DNA of 64,000 nt from Dyadobacter sp. CECT 9275 (GTDB lineage: Bacteria; Bacteroidota; Bacteroidia; Cytophagales; Spirosomataceae), in assembly GCF_907164905.1 (NCBI RefSeq), contig NZ_CAJRAF010000002.1, positions 1,860,001 through 1,924,000 of the forward strand, read 5' to 3'. The position numbers and the translations under genes were made by a program. Below, in pieces: positions 9,505 to 18,564 of this stretch (its first letter is position 1; every line of letters begins with the position of its first letter). The notes under the pieces are model-generated. The model searched no databases, had not been told where the DNA came from, and was given only the letters and a program-made list of their open reading frames with translations.

Positions 9505-9521
9505 TAATAATACAATAATTA

Positions 9522-11267
9522 TTAATTATCCACTTTCACTACAATCCAATCATTGATGGATGCAATTGACTCCTTGTTCTCAAATTCATGTACAGCATAA
9601 TCCACGGTACCTGCATAAAAACCAGTGATTTCTTCCGCCCTTTTGGCCGTTTCAACCAGTACTTCATTTCGATTACCGTGAAGTAATACTTCGATATCAG
9701 AGATAAATTCTTTAAACATAGCGGGGTTGGGAAGTTTATAATATTTCCCGTCCGCTCCATGCAGTACTGCAACAGGTTTCACCTCTCCGCTTGCATTAAG
9801 CTGGCCATATTTTCGCCGCGCGGCAATGTATTCTGCATCACTCGCTCCAAAAAGAATACCCACTTCCGGTTTCGGACTGCTGCGTTTTTCCACTATTTTT
9901 TGGTCCAGCTTAGCTAGTAATTGCCTCAAAGCCCAGGTATTTTTACCAAGCCTGATCCTTTCGCGTAACGACTGCCTTACCAGATAAGTAAGTGCCTGCG
10001 TTACATTGAGACCTATTTCGGCCATTTGCTTGAAGATGAAGGAAGTTGGAGACATGCCCGGAATCGTATTCGGGTCATGCAGCAAAATAGTACCGTCCGG
10101 TGTCAGAAAGCCGTCGATGCGCACGCAGGCCGTAATGCCAAGCTGTTGAAATACACTTGCAATCATGTCCTGAATTTCCCGGTTTTTTTCAGCAGTAGTA
10201 TCTACCGGGATACGTTTTCTGCTCGCTCCGGGTTTGTATTTGGCATTAAAGTCAAAAACCTCCACCATTTTGATCACCTCACTGGGAGGCAAGGCAAGCG
10301 GCTTGCCGTTATCAAACTGTATGCACCCGCAGGAAAACTCCTGCCCGGAAACGAACTCCTCAATCAGCACCTGGTCTTCGGCATTACTGCTGCTCAGAAT
10401 AATATCCTGCAAACCTTTCTCAAAGTATTCATCCAGTGTTGCGATAAGTTGTGATGGATGATAAACGGATTCCTCCCCATTTACCACCACTGGAAAGCCT
10501 ATCCCTTCATCCAGATTGGCCATGCGCTGTGCCCATACTTTCTTTTCTTCAGCGTCCATCAACTGCCACTGCTCCGCAGAAAGCTCAGTCTGAAAAAAGC
10601 ATTGATTAACGGCCGCTACAAATGCTTCGGGTGAATCTTCCTTGACAATGGCAACACCAATGGACGAACCCTGGTGCGGTGCTTTGATCACCAACGGAAG
10701 GCCCAGGTGTTTTTTGAGTACCTGAAACAATATGCCATATTCCGAAGGTATCCACTGACTATACCGAAGTGTCCAGCTTTTTTTCTGCTGTCCGTTGACC
10801 AATGCGATCATGTCATTCTGAAGTATCTTATCTATCCCGACGGCAGAACCCATCAGACCGGGGCCACTGTACGGGATGCGGTACCACTCCAGAAGGCCCT
10901 GTATGGCACCATCCTCACAGTCGGGACCGTGCATGGCAAGAAAGGCGAAATCAAAATAGGACTTAAAATCCGAAGGCGACAGCAAAGTACCTATACTTTC
11001 GGGGATTGGCTCACGGCCAAGCTCTGGTAACGATTCAATATAAACTTTGAAACTTCCGGTCGTGTTGGCCTGTGCGGGGTAAAAGTCCCTGATCTCATTC
11101 CTGTACATAAGATCGGGAACCAGTTTTATAAACCTGCCGAAACTGTCTACAAAAATGGGTATGGGCTCGAAGAGAGATTTGTCAAGATATTCAAAAGCGG
11201 TTTTACCGCCTGCGAAAGATATTTCACGTTCACGGGAAGGGCCTCCAAAAAAAATTCCGATACGCAT
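9522..11267 (-). CDS. D-alanine--D-alanine ligase-like ATP-grasp protein, long form
   Basis: A 581-residue ATP-grasp protein. The N-terminal Ddl fold begins MRIGIFFGGPSREREISFAG, and the ATP-grasp core includes IKAPHQGSSIGVAIV and EEFVSGQEFSCG. The metal-binding stretch reads LLHDPNTIPGMSPTSF where classic Ddl has NExNTxPG, so the usual Glu is Asp here. It is about 250 residues longer than normal Ddl: there is an insertion in the core (roughly residues 230-290) and a C-terminal extension of about 150 residues. The product would be D-Ala-D-Ala or a related dipeptide. The frame reaches 11309 only through a TTG, so the ATG at 11267 is used. It follows the NifU and Mrp genes on the same strand. 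Confidence 0.85.
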   Translation of the reverse strand: MRIGIFFGGPSREREISFAGGKTAFEYLDKSLFEPIPIFVDSFGRFIKLVPDLMYRNEIRDFYPAQANTTGSFKVYIESLPELGREPIPESIGTLLSPSDFKSYFDFAFLAMHGPDCEDGAIQGLLEWYRIPYSGPGLMGSAVGIDKILQNDMIALVNGQQKKSWTLRYSQWIPSEYGILFQVLKKHLGLPLVIKAPHQGSSIGVAIVKEDSPEAFVAAVNQCFFQTELSAEQWQLMDAEEKKVWAQRMANLDEGIGFPVVVNGEESVYHPSQLIATLDEYFEKGLQDIILSSSNAEDQVLIEEFVSGQEFSCGCIQFDNGKPLALPPSEVIKMVEVFDFNAKYKPGASRKRIPVDTTAEKNREIQDMIASVFQQLGITACVRIDGFLTPDGTILLHDPNTIPGMSPTSFIFKQMAEIGLNVTQALTYLVRQSLRERIRLGKNTWALRQLLAKLDQKIVEKRSSPKPEVGILFGASDAEYIAARRKYGQLNASGEVKPVAVLHGADGKYYKLPNPAMFKEFISDIEVLLHGNRNEVLVETAKRAEEITGFYAGTVDYAVHEFENKESIASINDWIVVKVDN

Positions 11268-11429
11268 ATATAAATGGTGTAATTGATTCACGTCAAATGA
11301 TAGTCGCAATATAAGGTACTATTTGAGACGAACCAATTACATCGGAGAAGGCTTACAAAATTTAATCCTGGAAGAATGTTTTGATGTAAAGATATCTTCG
11401 GGACGCGAAATTGCCGGTTTTAACCAGTA

Positions 11430-11690
11430 TTACGAAGCGAGCGCCGGAACGTTTTGTGCTACTACTTTATTGACAGAAGGAACGGCCTTACGGATAGATT
11501 CTTCCAGACCTGCCCTGAAAGTCATGGCACTCATGGGACAGCTTTGGCAAGACCCCTGCAATTCCAATACCACGGTCAGATCATCGGTAAGGTCCACTAA
11601 TTTAACATCTCCTCCGTCTGCCAGCAGATAGGGACGTACCGATTCGAGCGCCTGCTCTATTAATTCAATTGTTTTTTCTTTTGACTCCAT
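11430..11690 (-). CDS. NifU-like Fe-S scaffold protein
   Basis: An 86-residue protein made up of just the NifU C-terminal domain. The cluster-binding motif CxxC is present in QGSCQSCPMSAMTF (Cys48 and Cys51), preceded by the family stretch RPYLLADGGDVKLVD. Such proteins assemble or carry a [4Fe-4S] cluster in the cytoplasm. I use the ATG at 11690 (MESKEKT); the upstream extension to 11741 is not family-like. The Mrp gene ends about 70 bases upstream, so the two form a natural Fe-S pair and are probably co-transcribed. Confidence 0.92.
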   Translation of the reverse strand: MESKEKTIELIEQALESVRPYLLADGGDVKLVDLTDDLTVVLELQGSCQSCPMSAMTFRAGLEESIRKAVPSVNKVVAQNVPALAS

Positions 11691-11762
11691 TTTAAAAGAT
11701 ATTCTATTCGCTAATATGCAAGAATTTATTCTTAAAATCAAATATAAGTACCCAAATGTAGG

Positions 11763-12869
11763 TTAAGAATCCATTTCCACAACCTGCGTTTTAACTTTTT
11801 CTGCATTTCTGATGGCCACCTGCCGGGCAAGGGCTTCGGATGCATTTCTGAAGGCATCGTTAACCATTTCGTTCTGATTCATGAACGCGGGACGCCCGTC
11901 ATCACCTGCTTCCCGGATACCCTGCACCAAAGGTACTTGTCCCAGCAACGGAACGTCAAACTTATCTGCCAGCAGCTGCCCTCCACCTTTTCCAAAGATA
12001 TGATACTGGTGGTCGGGTAATTCTTCCGGCGTAAACCAGGCCATATTTTCCACTACTCCCAGTACAGGGACATTGATCTGCGGCTGTCTGAACATCGAAA
12101 GGCCTTTGATGGCATCAGCCAGGGCAACTTTCTGCGGGGTTGTCACAATCACCGCACCCGCCACAGGTACTGTTTGTACCAGGGTAATATGTATGTCACT
12201 GGTTCCAGGAGGAAGGTCAATCAAAAGGTAATCCAGATCACCCCAGTCTGTATCTGCAAAAAACTGTTTCAGTGCCTGGCTTGCCATGGGACCGCGCCAC
12301 ACTACAGCACTTTCCGGCGGAGTGAGAAAGCCAATAGACATCAATTTAATGCCGTACTGCCGAATGGGATTGATAAGATTTTTACCATTTTTTGGTGTAA
12401 TAGTGGGCTGCATATGCTCCACTCCAAACATCACAGGTATTGAAGGGCCAAATATATCTGCATCAATAATGCCCACTTTGGCTCCGGACCGATGTAAGGC
12501 CATGGCCAGATTGGCCGTAACGGTGGATTTCCCTACGCCCCCCTTCCCGGAAGCAACCGCTATCACATTTTTTACTCCGGGCAACAGCGGACCCGTTTGT
12601 CTGGATGTGGTCACGTTGGCCGTCAGATTAATGATAACCTCTATATCAGGACTAATCAGGTCATGGATGGCTGCCACACAATTCCTTCTTATTAATTCTT
12701 TGAGCGGACAAGCTGGGGTTGTTAATACCACTGTAAATCTGACCTGATTAACGCCTATTTCAACGTCCTGAATCATACCCAGCGTCACAAGGTCTTTCTT
12801 AAGATCGGGCTCCTCAACTGTACTGAGCGCCTGTAAAACTTTTTCTTTATTGACTGTAAACTCTCCCAT
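11763..12869 (-). CDS. Mrp/NBP35-family P-loop ATPase (Fe-S cluster carrier)
   Basis: A 368-residue Mrp/ApbC-type Fe-S cluster carrier. Residues 1-90 are the MIP18/DUF59 domain with the conserved TTPACPLKELI. The deviant Walker A GKGGVGKST follows near residue 108, then DADIFGPSIP, and LLIDLPPGTSDIHIT as the switch region. The CPxC pair that binds the cluster in many Mrp proteins is absent: after VENMAW comes FTPEELPDHQYHIFG. I recall the same replacement in other Bacteroidota. The ATG at 12869 is chosen over a TTG at 12875. Position just upstream of NifU supports a role in Fe-S delivery. Confidence 0.92.
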   Translation of the reverse strand: MGEFTVNKEKVLQALSTVEEPDLKKDLVTLGMIQDVEIGVNQVRFTVVLTTPACPLKELIRRNCVAAIHDLISPDIEVIINLTANVTTSRQTGPLLPGVKNVIAVASGKGGVGKSTVTANLAMALHRSGAKVGIIDADIFGPSIPVMFGVEHMQPTITPKNGKNLINPIRQYGIKLMSIGFLTPPESAVVWRGPMASQALKQFFADTDWGDLDYLLIDLPPGTSDIHITLVQTVPVAGAVIVTTPQKVALADAIKGLSMFRQPQINVPVLGVVENMAWFTPEELPDHQYHIFGKGGGQLLADKFDVPLLGQVPLVQGIREAGDDGRPAFMNQNEMVNDAFRNASEALARQVAIRNAEKVKTQVVEMDS

Positions 12870-12983
12870 TTTCAAATTTTAAATCCGCCCATTCTGCTAC
12901 TTTCCGGTAAGATACTGCCTCGGAATACCTGGATCAGCATTTTCCTTCCTGATTTGTTTTAACACCAAAAAAACGCAATGAGT

Positions 12984-13988
12984 TTAACCCGACACGGGAA
13001 ATTCCTCAATTCTTCGGTTCACCTCGGCTATTTCCCGGGAGACATCAGCATCAGCCGAAATAGAAACCAGCTTTTGTTTAATAGACAACAGCAATTTATA
13101 CTGACTTGGGGTATTACCATACTGAGGCCGGTGGTCAAGCATTTGCCGGATGCTTTCCCATTCCTGTATAAATCTCTGCACCTCAATATCCAGATAGGTT
13201 TTCGTAAAAGTGCGGAAGATATGGTCTTCTGCCAATTTGTTAGGATGAATAAGATCCTCCTTGTAATAACGATAATCTCTCAGTTCATCCACCATGATCT
13301 CGTAAGCAGGGAAATATTCGATATGCCTGAACTTCTCGGAAAGCCGGTGACATACCAGTCTTAAAGTCGACTTACTTACCTGGTTCAGTGGCAGGGTATC
13401 CCTGGTGTGCCGTACCGGGCTGACGGTCAGGATAATCTTCAAATCCCTGTTAACAGAAAGTAATTTAAAAACCAGCTGTTCAAAAGGGATGAGTATCTGA
13501 TCCGGATGTAAAAGTTCCTTTAAAAACCGTTCGGCAGGTACTTTATGACAGTTCCCGATCAGCTGATTAACAGCCCGGTGGCGGTAGGCATAGGCGGTTC
13601 CAAGGGTGATCACCAAAACTTTTGCACTTCTGAGAAAATCTCCCGTTTCTCTGAACCTTCCCGAAATCTCAGCATCAAGCGAGGCACGTGTTGTACTCCA
13701 TAAAGAAGAATGAAAGTCGTGATGAAGCCATATCTTGTCCTGAGTCTCAATATACAAGGATTGATCCGGCACTTTATTGCCCAGTGCGCTATCCAGAATT
13801 TTGATGATCGCCAAGGGATTAAAAACCGTTCCGAAAGGGTTATTCATCACCCGAAATTTATTTTCCGAAAGCTGGCTGCCAATTACATCCGCAAAGCAGG
13901 AGCCAATGGTCAGTATACCTGTCCCTAAGTTTATTTTCCAGTTTGCAGGAACTGTATTTACTTCGGTAAAGATGGGTAATGCTTTCAT
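12984..13988 (-). CDS. GSCFA family protein
   Basis: A 334-residue member of the GSCFA family, named for the motif seen here in LTIGSCFADVIGSQL near residue 30. Further family-like stretches are NPFGTVFNPLAI, VITLGTAYAYRH and TVSPVRHTRDT, and the fold is thought to be related to SGNH hydrolases. No signal peptide is visible. The substrate of the family is not established. It is on the same strand as Mrp-NifU-Ddl with about 115 bases between, so it may head that cluster. Divergent from the GH16 gene. Confidence 0.9.
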   Translation of the reverse strand: MKALPIFTEVNTVPANWKINLGTGILTIGSCFADVIGSQLSENKFRVMNNPFGTVFNPLAIIKILDSALGNKVPDQSLYIETQDKIWLHHDFHSSLWSTTRASLDAEISGRFRETGDFLRSAKVLVITLGTAYAYRHRAVNQLIGNCHKVPAERFLKELLHPDQILIPFEQLVFKLLSVNRDLKIILTVSPVRHTRDTLPLNQVSKSTLRLVCHRLSEKFRHIEYFPAYEIMVDELRDYRYYKEDLIHPNKLAEDHIFRTFTKTYLDIEVQRFIQEWESIRQMLDHRPQYGNTPSQYKLLLSIKQKLVSISADADVSREIAEVNRRIEEFPVSG

Positions 13989-14059
13989 GAGGTAATATGA
14001 TTAATCAGCCCACAAAGGTATCCTTGTTAATATCTACATCGTAAGACCATCTACAAAAT

Positions 14060-14090
14060 TTTGCACCCCTTTTACGCTTTAATATGTTTC
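14060..14090 (+). promoter_or_regulatory. Putative Bacteroidota-type promoter for GH16 gene
   Basis: TTTG at 14060-14063 and TATGTTTC at 14083-14090 are separated by 19 bases. The Bacteroidota consensus is TTTG and TAnnTTTG with about 17-23 bases between. Only the last base of the second box deviates. The coding start lies 56 bases further on. Confidence 0.4.
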
Positions 14091-14145
14091 AAATATTTAC
14101 TTGTATTTTTACGTTACATTTTTATTTACCTTGAAATCAATACCG

Positions 14146-14982
14146 ATGAAAAAGTCATTTCTGCCCTTGTTTCTGAGTACTGTCACCATTTTCCCGGCCT
14201 GCTCGCAGGATAACAGCAAACTTACCACCAGGGAATTTCTTTTTTCCGATAAACCTGTCTGGCAAGATGAATTTGATTATCAGGGTGTGCCGGATCCAAA
14301 AAAATGGAGCTACGACCTGGGAGATCATGGCTGGGGAAATAACGAGCTCGAGAATTATACCAACCTGAAAGAAAATGCGCGTGTGGAGGGCGGTTTGCTG
14401 ATCATAGAAGCAAAAAGGGAAAAATCAGGCAAGCGCGATTACAGTTCTGCCAGGATACATACAAAAGGCAAAGGTGATTTCCTCTACGGAAAAATGGAGA
14501 TCCGCGCAAAACTTCCGAAAGGAGTTGGCACCTGGCCGGCAATATGGATGTTGGCTAGCGAAAGCAATTATGGAAACAAAGGCTGGCCTGATAACGGGGA
14601 AATAGATATCATGGAACACGTTGGTTTTGACCAGAACCGAGTCCATGGTAATATCCATACCAAAGCCTTCAACCACGCCATTAAAACAAACAAAGGTAAC
14701 AACACAATAGTCGACAACGTCTCTTCCGAATTTCATATTTATTCCTGTGAATGGACGCCAGACCGCATTACCATGCTGGTGGACGGGAAAGAATTCTTTT
14801 CTTTCAAAAAGGAACCGGGTTATGGCTGGGCCGAATGGCCCTTTGACAAACCGGAGCATTTGATACTGAACATAGCCGTAGGCGGCAACTGGGGAGGCCA
14901 GAAAGGGGTTGACGAAAGTATTTTCCCTCAGAAAATGGAGGTGGATTATGTCAGGGTTTTTCCGCTCGTTACGAAAAAGTAA
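14146..14982 (+). CDS. GH16 beta-glucanase lipoprotein
   Basis: A 278-residue family 16 glycoside hydrolase, an endo-beta-1,3- or 1,3/1,4-glucanase type enzyme. A lipoprotein signal ends in FPAC. The catalytic ExDxxE signature is intact in GEIDIMEHVG (Glu152 nucleophile, Asp154, Glu157 acid/base). Other fold markers are WSYDLGDHGWGNNELENY, ARIHTKGKGDFLYGKME and LNIAVGGNWGG. The frame to 14101 opens with TTG, so MKKSFLPL at 14146 is used. It is likely attached to a membrane facing the periplasm or cell surface. dnaX follows 36 bases later, which looks like proximity only. Confidence 0.93.
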   Translation: MKKSFLPLFLSTVTIFPACSQDNSKLTTREFLFSDKPVWQDEFDYQGVPDPKKWSYDLGDHGWGNNELENYTNLKENARVEGGLLIIEAKREKSGKRDYSSARIHTKGKGDFLYGKMEIRAKLPKGVGTWPAIWMLASESNYGNKGWPDNGEIDIMEHVGFDQNRVHGNIHTKAFNHAIKTNKGNNTIVDNVSSEFHIYSCEWTPDRITMLVDGKEFFSFKKEPGYGWAEWPFDKPEHLILNIAVGGNWGGQKGVDESIFPQKMEVDYVRVFPLVTKK

Positions 14983-15018
14983 CTTTGAAATTCGCGTGCA
15001 GGGAGGTAACTTGCGCCC

Positions 15019-16782
15019 ATGGATCATTTTGTAGTATCGGCCAGAAAATACCGTCCCGTTACCTTCGACTCGGTTGTAGGGCAGTCGCACATCACCACTA
15101 CTTTAAAAAATGCAATACGTACCAATCACCTGGCGCAGGCCTTTCTTTTCTGCGGACCCAGGGGGGTTGGTAAAACAACCTGTGCCCGGATTCTGGCAAA
15201 AACCATTAATTGCCAGAACCTCGGAGAAGATGTGGAAGCCTGCGGAGAATGTGAGTCCTGCGTCAGCTTTCAGAACAACGCATCCTTCAATATCCACGAA
15301 CTGGATGCTGCTTCTAACAATTCGGTGGAAGATATCCGCAATCTGATCGACCAGGTAAGATATCCTCCCCAAACAGGGAAATACAAGATCTATATTATTG
15401 ATGAGGTTCACATGTTATCGCAGGCGGCCTTCAATGCCTTCCTGAAAACACTGGAGGAACCACCGGGTTATGCGATTTTTATCCTGGCAACGACCGAAAA
15501 ACATAAAATTCTGCCCACGATACTTTCGCGTTGTCAGATATTCGATTTTAACAGGATACAGCCCAGGGATATTGCAGGGCACCTGGAGAATATCGCATCC
15601 AAAGAAGGAATAGATGCAGACAAGGAAGCCCTGGAACTCATTGGCCAGAAAGCTGATGGCGGGCTGCGGGATGCTCTTTCGATGTTTGACCTGAATGTGA
15701 CATTTTCTACCGACAGCAGACTTACCTACGCTGCTGTACTGGAAAACCTGCATATCCTGGATTACGACTACTACTTCAAAGTGACGGATGCGTTATCAGC
15801 AGGAAGTATTTCAAAATCGCTCGTGCTGTTTGACGAGATTTTAAGAAAAGGATTCGACGGCCATCTTTTTGTGGTTGGCCTGCTCGAGCATTTCCGGAAC
15901 CTGCTCGTATGTAAGGACGCCATCACGGTTTCTTTGCTACAGGTGTCGGAATCGGCGGAACGTAAGTATCTGGAGCAATCCAGGAATGCCGATATGAGTT
16001 TTCTGCTATCGGCCCTGAGTATTACCAGCCAATGTGACATCCACTACAAAGCGGCCAAAAACCAGCGGCTGCACGTAGAACTGTGCCTGATGAAACTGGC
16101 CAATCTCCCAAATGTCCTTCAGCTTAATTCCCTTGCAGCCGTTGATGAAACGGCAAAAAAAAAAGTTGAGCCCGAACTAAAAACACCTCATACGGACACG
16201 TCAATCACTACCGAGGTTAAATCCATCGCCCCTGAGCCAGTTGCTTCCGTTGCTGTCCGCACCGCCCCGGCAACGGAAACCAGCCCGGTGAAACCAACCC
16301 GCTTAAAGAGTACCCAACTCATCCCTTCCCTACCGGTAGCTTATCAGCCCGCACAGGAAAGTGTGAAGGTACCTGCGGACACAATTGTAAATAGCAATCC
16401 GCCGAAAACCGTACTGGAAGAACTCACCCTGGAAAAACTTCAGATGGCCTGGTATGAATTTGCCGAACGCCGCCGTCAGCAGTATAATTCTACAACAGAA
16501 GAAATTACGCTGAGGAAGGAGTTTAAACTGGCCGACAATATTATCGAAATTGTACTGGACAACGATCACCAGCTTGATGCGATCCAAAGCATGCGGTATG
16601 ATCTGTTGGGTTTTCTGAAGTCCCGTTTCAATGTCGCAAAACTGGAGATCAATGCCCGCGTAGCGCCGCAGGAAGTAAACCGGATGCCCTACACTCCAGC
16701 CGAAAAGTTCAACTACATGGCAGAAAAAAATCCCCATTTACTAAATCTAAAACAGGCACTCGGGCTGGATGTAGATTTCTGA
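15019..16782 (+). CDS. dnaX: DNA polymerase III subunits gamma/tau
   Basis: The 587-residue clamp-loader ATPase of the replicative polymerase. Walker A is GPRGVGKTTCAR (about 46-57), the zinc cysteines are Cys65, Cys75, Cys78 and Cys81, the DExx box is IIDEVHMLS, and the sensor 1 region is ATTEKHKILPTILSRCQIF. The collar domain follows to about residue 370. A Pro/Thr-rich linker of about 100 residues then leads to a C-terminal tau-like domain. An A9 run at 16153-16161, inside the linker (coding AKKKVE), could in principle allow frameshifting to a gamma-like product, but no proof is visible. Confidence 0.96.
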   Translation: MDHFVVSARKYRPVTFDSVVGQSHITTTLKNAIRTNHLAQAFLFCGPRGVGKTTCARILAKTINCQNLGEDVEACGECESCVSFQNNASFNIHELDAASNNSVEDIRNLIDQVRYPPQTGKYKIYIIDEVHMLSQAAFNAFLKTLEEPPGYAIFILATTEKHKILPTILSRCQIFDFNRIQPRDIAGHLENIASKEGIDADKEALELIGQKADGGLRDALSMFDLNVTFSTDSRLTYAAVLENLHILDYDYYFKVTDALSAGSISKSLVLFDEILRKGFDGHLFVVGLLEHFRNLLVCKDAITVSLLQVSESAERKYLEQSRNADMSFLLSALSITSQCDIHYKAAKNQRLHVELCLMKLANLPNVLQLNSLAAVDETAKKKVEPELKTPHTDTSITTEVKSIAPEPVASVAVRTAPATETSPVKPTRLKSTQLIPSLPVAYQPAQESVKVPADTIVNSNPPKTVLEELTLEKLQMAWYEFAERRRQQYNSTTEEITLRKEFKLADNIIEIVLDNDHQLDAIQSMRYDLLGFLKSRFNVAKLEINARVAPQEVNRMPYTPAEKFNYMAEKNPHLLNLKQALGLDVDF

Positions 16783-16808
16783 CAATAACCATCGGGTGAC
16801 AAAACTGT

Positions 16809-17432
16809 TCAGGAATTATTCCTTTGCTGCTCCCTAAAAAATTCGTGGAGTTTCAGTACCTGGGGTATCAGCGGCACCCTGCCATCATTGTTGATTTTGA
16901 AATCGGCAATGCGGCCCCGTTCCTCGTCGGATACCTGCCGCTCCATAATAGCCAGGATATCCTGTTCCGTACGGTTGTCCCGTTTCAGGATTCTTTGTAT
17001 CCGGATATCTGCCGGAGCCTCAACCACTACTACGAAATCCAGCGCATTGTCCTCACTGGCGGCTTTCATGATAGCGGCTTCTTTGATCAGATACAGGCTG
17101 TCGGAATGATTCTCCATCCAAAGCAGGGTATCCTGCATGACGGCCGGGTGAATAATGCCGTTGAGTTTTGTAAGCAATTCCTGATCATTGAAAACCTTTG
17201 AGGAAACATAAGCACGGTCATATTGTCCCCGTGCGTCGTATGCCTTCTCACCCAGCAATGCTATCACCTTGTTTCTGATCCCGGGATCATGGTTGGTGAG
17301 CCATTTGGCCCTGGTATCGGCTTCATACACCGGGATACCCAGGCAGCTGAATATTCTGCATACGAGGCTCTTGCCAGAACCTATGCCTCCGGTAATACCA
17401 ACCCGTACCGGTAGTGTGCTCGGTGCTGACAT
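16809..17432 (-). CDS. coaE: Dephospho-CoA kinase
   Basis: The 207-residue enzyme for the last step of coenzyme A synthesis (3'-phosphorylation of dephospho-CoA by ATP). The P-loop GITGGIGSGKS lies at residues 12-22. The nucleotide/lid stretches DTRAKWLTN, LNGIIHPAVMQD, VVVVEAPADIRIQRILKRDN and MERQVSDEER are all typical. Length is normal. Its ATG follows the ybbR-like stop by seven bases, so the two are one transcript. Confidence 0.95.
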   Translation of the reverse strand: MSAPSTLPVRVGITGGIGSGKSLVCRIFSCLGIPVYEADTRAKWLTNHDPGIRNKVIALLGEKAYDARGQYDRAYVSSKVFNDQELLTKLNGIIHPAVMQDTLLWMENHSDSLYLIKEAAIMKAASEDNALDFVVVVEAPADIRIQRILKRDNRTEQDILAIMERQVSDEERGRIADFKINNDGRVPLIPQVLKLHEFFREQQRNNS

Positions 17433-17439
17433 TGGAATA

Positions 17440-18132
17440 TTATTGAGAAATGGCGTTCAGATACTGGGCAACCTCGAAACTGACGTAAACATCGCGGTGG
17501 CTTACCTCCACCATAGGGGATACCGGAAGCGGAATAGGTAAACTCTCATCAAAATTATTCTGGATCTTGGGCGTCGGAATGGAAACGCGGATGGTATCCG
17601 GGTAGGATTGTATCAGAGAAACAGGCCCGTCAACGGAAATCAGGGAAGGTGATACGTTTATGATACTGGATATTACGTACCCCTCTCGCATATTGATACC
17701 GAGGCTATCCACTCTAATCGGAATGATTTTCCTGATCTTTCTTTCAAAGCTCAGTTCGAAGGTATCTGCCACCACGTAATTCACCTTCAGATTGGGGAAA
17801 AGTTCGGTGATCTGATCCGTGAGCGTGGTGGAATTTATAAAACTGGCCTTGTTCGGATTTCTCACTTTGTAAGTAACCGGCTGGGCGTTGAAATTGAGCC
17901 ATGATTTCTGCAAAAGACTCCAGCCGTCTCCTGATACATTTACAGAAATCCGTTTAGGCAAAGTCTGCAGGGGTACAAATGCGGAGTAGTCATACTCTAT
18001 CCTCAACGGATAACTCAGTTTGATGGAGTAGTTATCCTTGTTAAGGACATTCATTAACCAAAAAAACGTAGCCGCTAAAAAACAACCTATAAAGGTTTTT
18101 ATTTTACTTTTTCCTGATGGAACTTCACTCAC
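17440..18132 (-). CDS. YbbR/CdaR-like domain protein
   Basis: A 230-residue protein with an N-terminal membrane anchor (FIGCFLAATFFWLMNVL) and extracytoplasmic YbbR-like beta-rich repeats (RIEYDYSAFVPLQTLPKRIS; RVDSLGINMREGYVISSI; SVDGPVSLIQSYPDTIRV). In Firmicutes YbbR/CdaR modulates the diadenylate cyclase CdaA; no cyclase gene is in this window. The start is a GTG at 18132; a stop lies in frame just upstream, so no ATG alternative exists before residue 23. It sits between yajC and coaE, an arrangement I recall as common in Bacteroidota. Confidence 0.82.
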   Translation of the reverse strand: MSEVPSGKSKIKTFIGCFLAATFFWLMNVLNKDNYSIKLSYPLRIEYDYSAFVPLQTLPKRISVNVSGDGWSLLQKSWLNFNAQPVTYKVRNPNKASFINSTTLTDQITELFPNLKVNYVVADTFELSFERKIRKIIPIRVDSLGINMREGYVISSIINVSPSLISVDGPVSLIQSYPDTIRVSIPTPKIQNNFDESLPIPLPVSPMVEVSHRDVYVSFEVAQYLNAISQ

Positions 18133-18161
18133 AGCTCGTCAATAGTTAGTTCTTGAAAAAA

Positions 18162-18194
18162 CTGATGAAGCCTTCTTAACACCGGCTTCATCAG
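18162..18194 (-). terminator. Intrinsic terminator after yajC
   Basis: A perfect 11-bp stem (CTGATGAAGCC / GGCTTCATCAG) with an 11-base loop is followed on the minus strand by six T. It separates yajC from the ybbR-like gene, so ybbR-coaE would need read-through or a promoter of its own. Confidence 0.85.
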
Positions 18195-18203
18195 CCAAAC
18201 ACC

Positions 18204-18506
18204 TTATGCGGCAATGGTACGGGCCACCGCCGACTTATCAATTGTCAGTTTCACTCCTTTGTCCAGTTCCAAAGTTACGGTTGCGTCTTCCACCGTATAA
18301 ACCCTGGCATGAATTCCACCTATGGTCACTACGTTATCACCTTTCTTAAGATTATTGATAAGCTCCTTTTGCTCCTTCTGTTTTTTCTGCTGCGGACGTA
18401 TCATGAAAAAATAAAATACTCCGATGATACCCACCCACATCACAACCTGATAAATCATGGCCTGAGAGCCACCTGATGTTGCCTGAGCTAATAAAGAAAT
18501 TTTCAT
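18204..18506 (-). CDS. yajC: Preprotein translocase subunit YajC
   Basis: A 100-residue inner-membrane accessory subunit of the Sec translocon that works with SecDF. The single membrane helix (VVMWVGIIGVFYFFM) is followed by the hallmark IRPQQKKQKEQKELI, then a small cytoplasmic beta domain (GDNVVTIGGIHARVYTV). I take the ATG at 18506; a GTG directly before it would add one residue. Upstream lies the DUF1573 lipoprotein gene, and an intrinsic terminator follows ten bases after the stop. Confidence 0.95.
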   Translation of the reverse strand: MKISLLAQATSGGSQAMIYQVVMWVGIIGVFYFFMIRPQQKKQKEQKELINNLKKGDNVVTIGGIHARVYTVEDATVTLELDKGVKLTIDKSAVARTIAA

Positions 18507-18564
18507 CACTGACGATAGATAAGGATAATTTGAAATTTAAAAATCTGTGTCCGGAACCTGATCA

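Noticed and set aside
11323..11631. 102-codon plus-strand frame
   Set aside because: Mostly antisense to the NifU-like gene, which has its CxxC motif; the frame has no features of its own.
14425..15090. 221-codon minus-strand open frame
   Set aside because: Antisense to the GH16 gene, whose catalytic motif is intact, and runs into the dnaX start; no protein-like composition.
16153..16161. A9 run in dnaX as a programmed frameshift site
   Set aside because: A slippery run is present, but I see no clear downstream stem-loop and cannot confirm an early stop in the shifted frame at the right place; not called as a feature.
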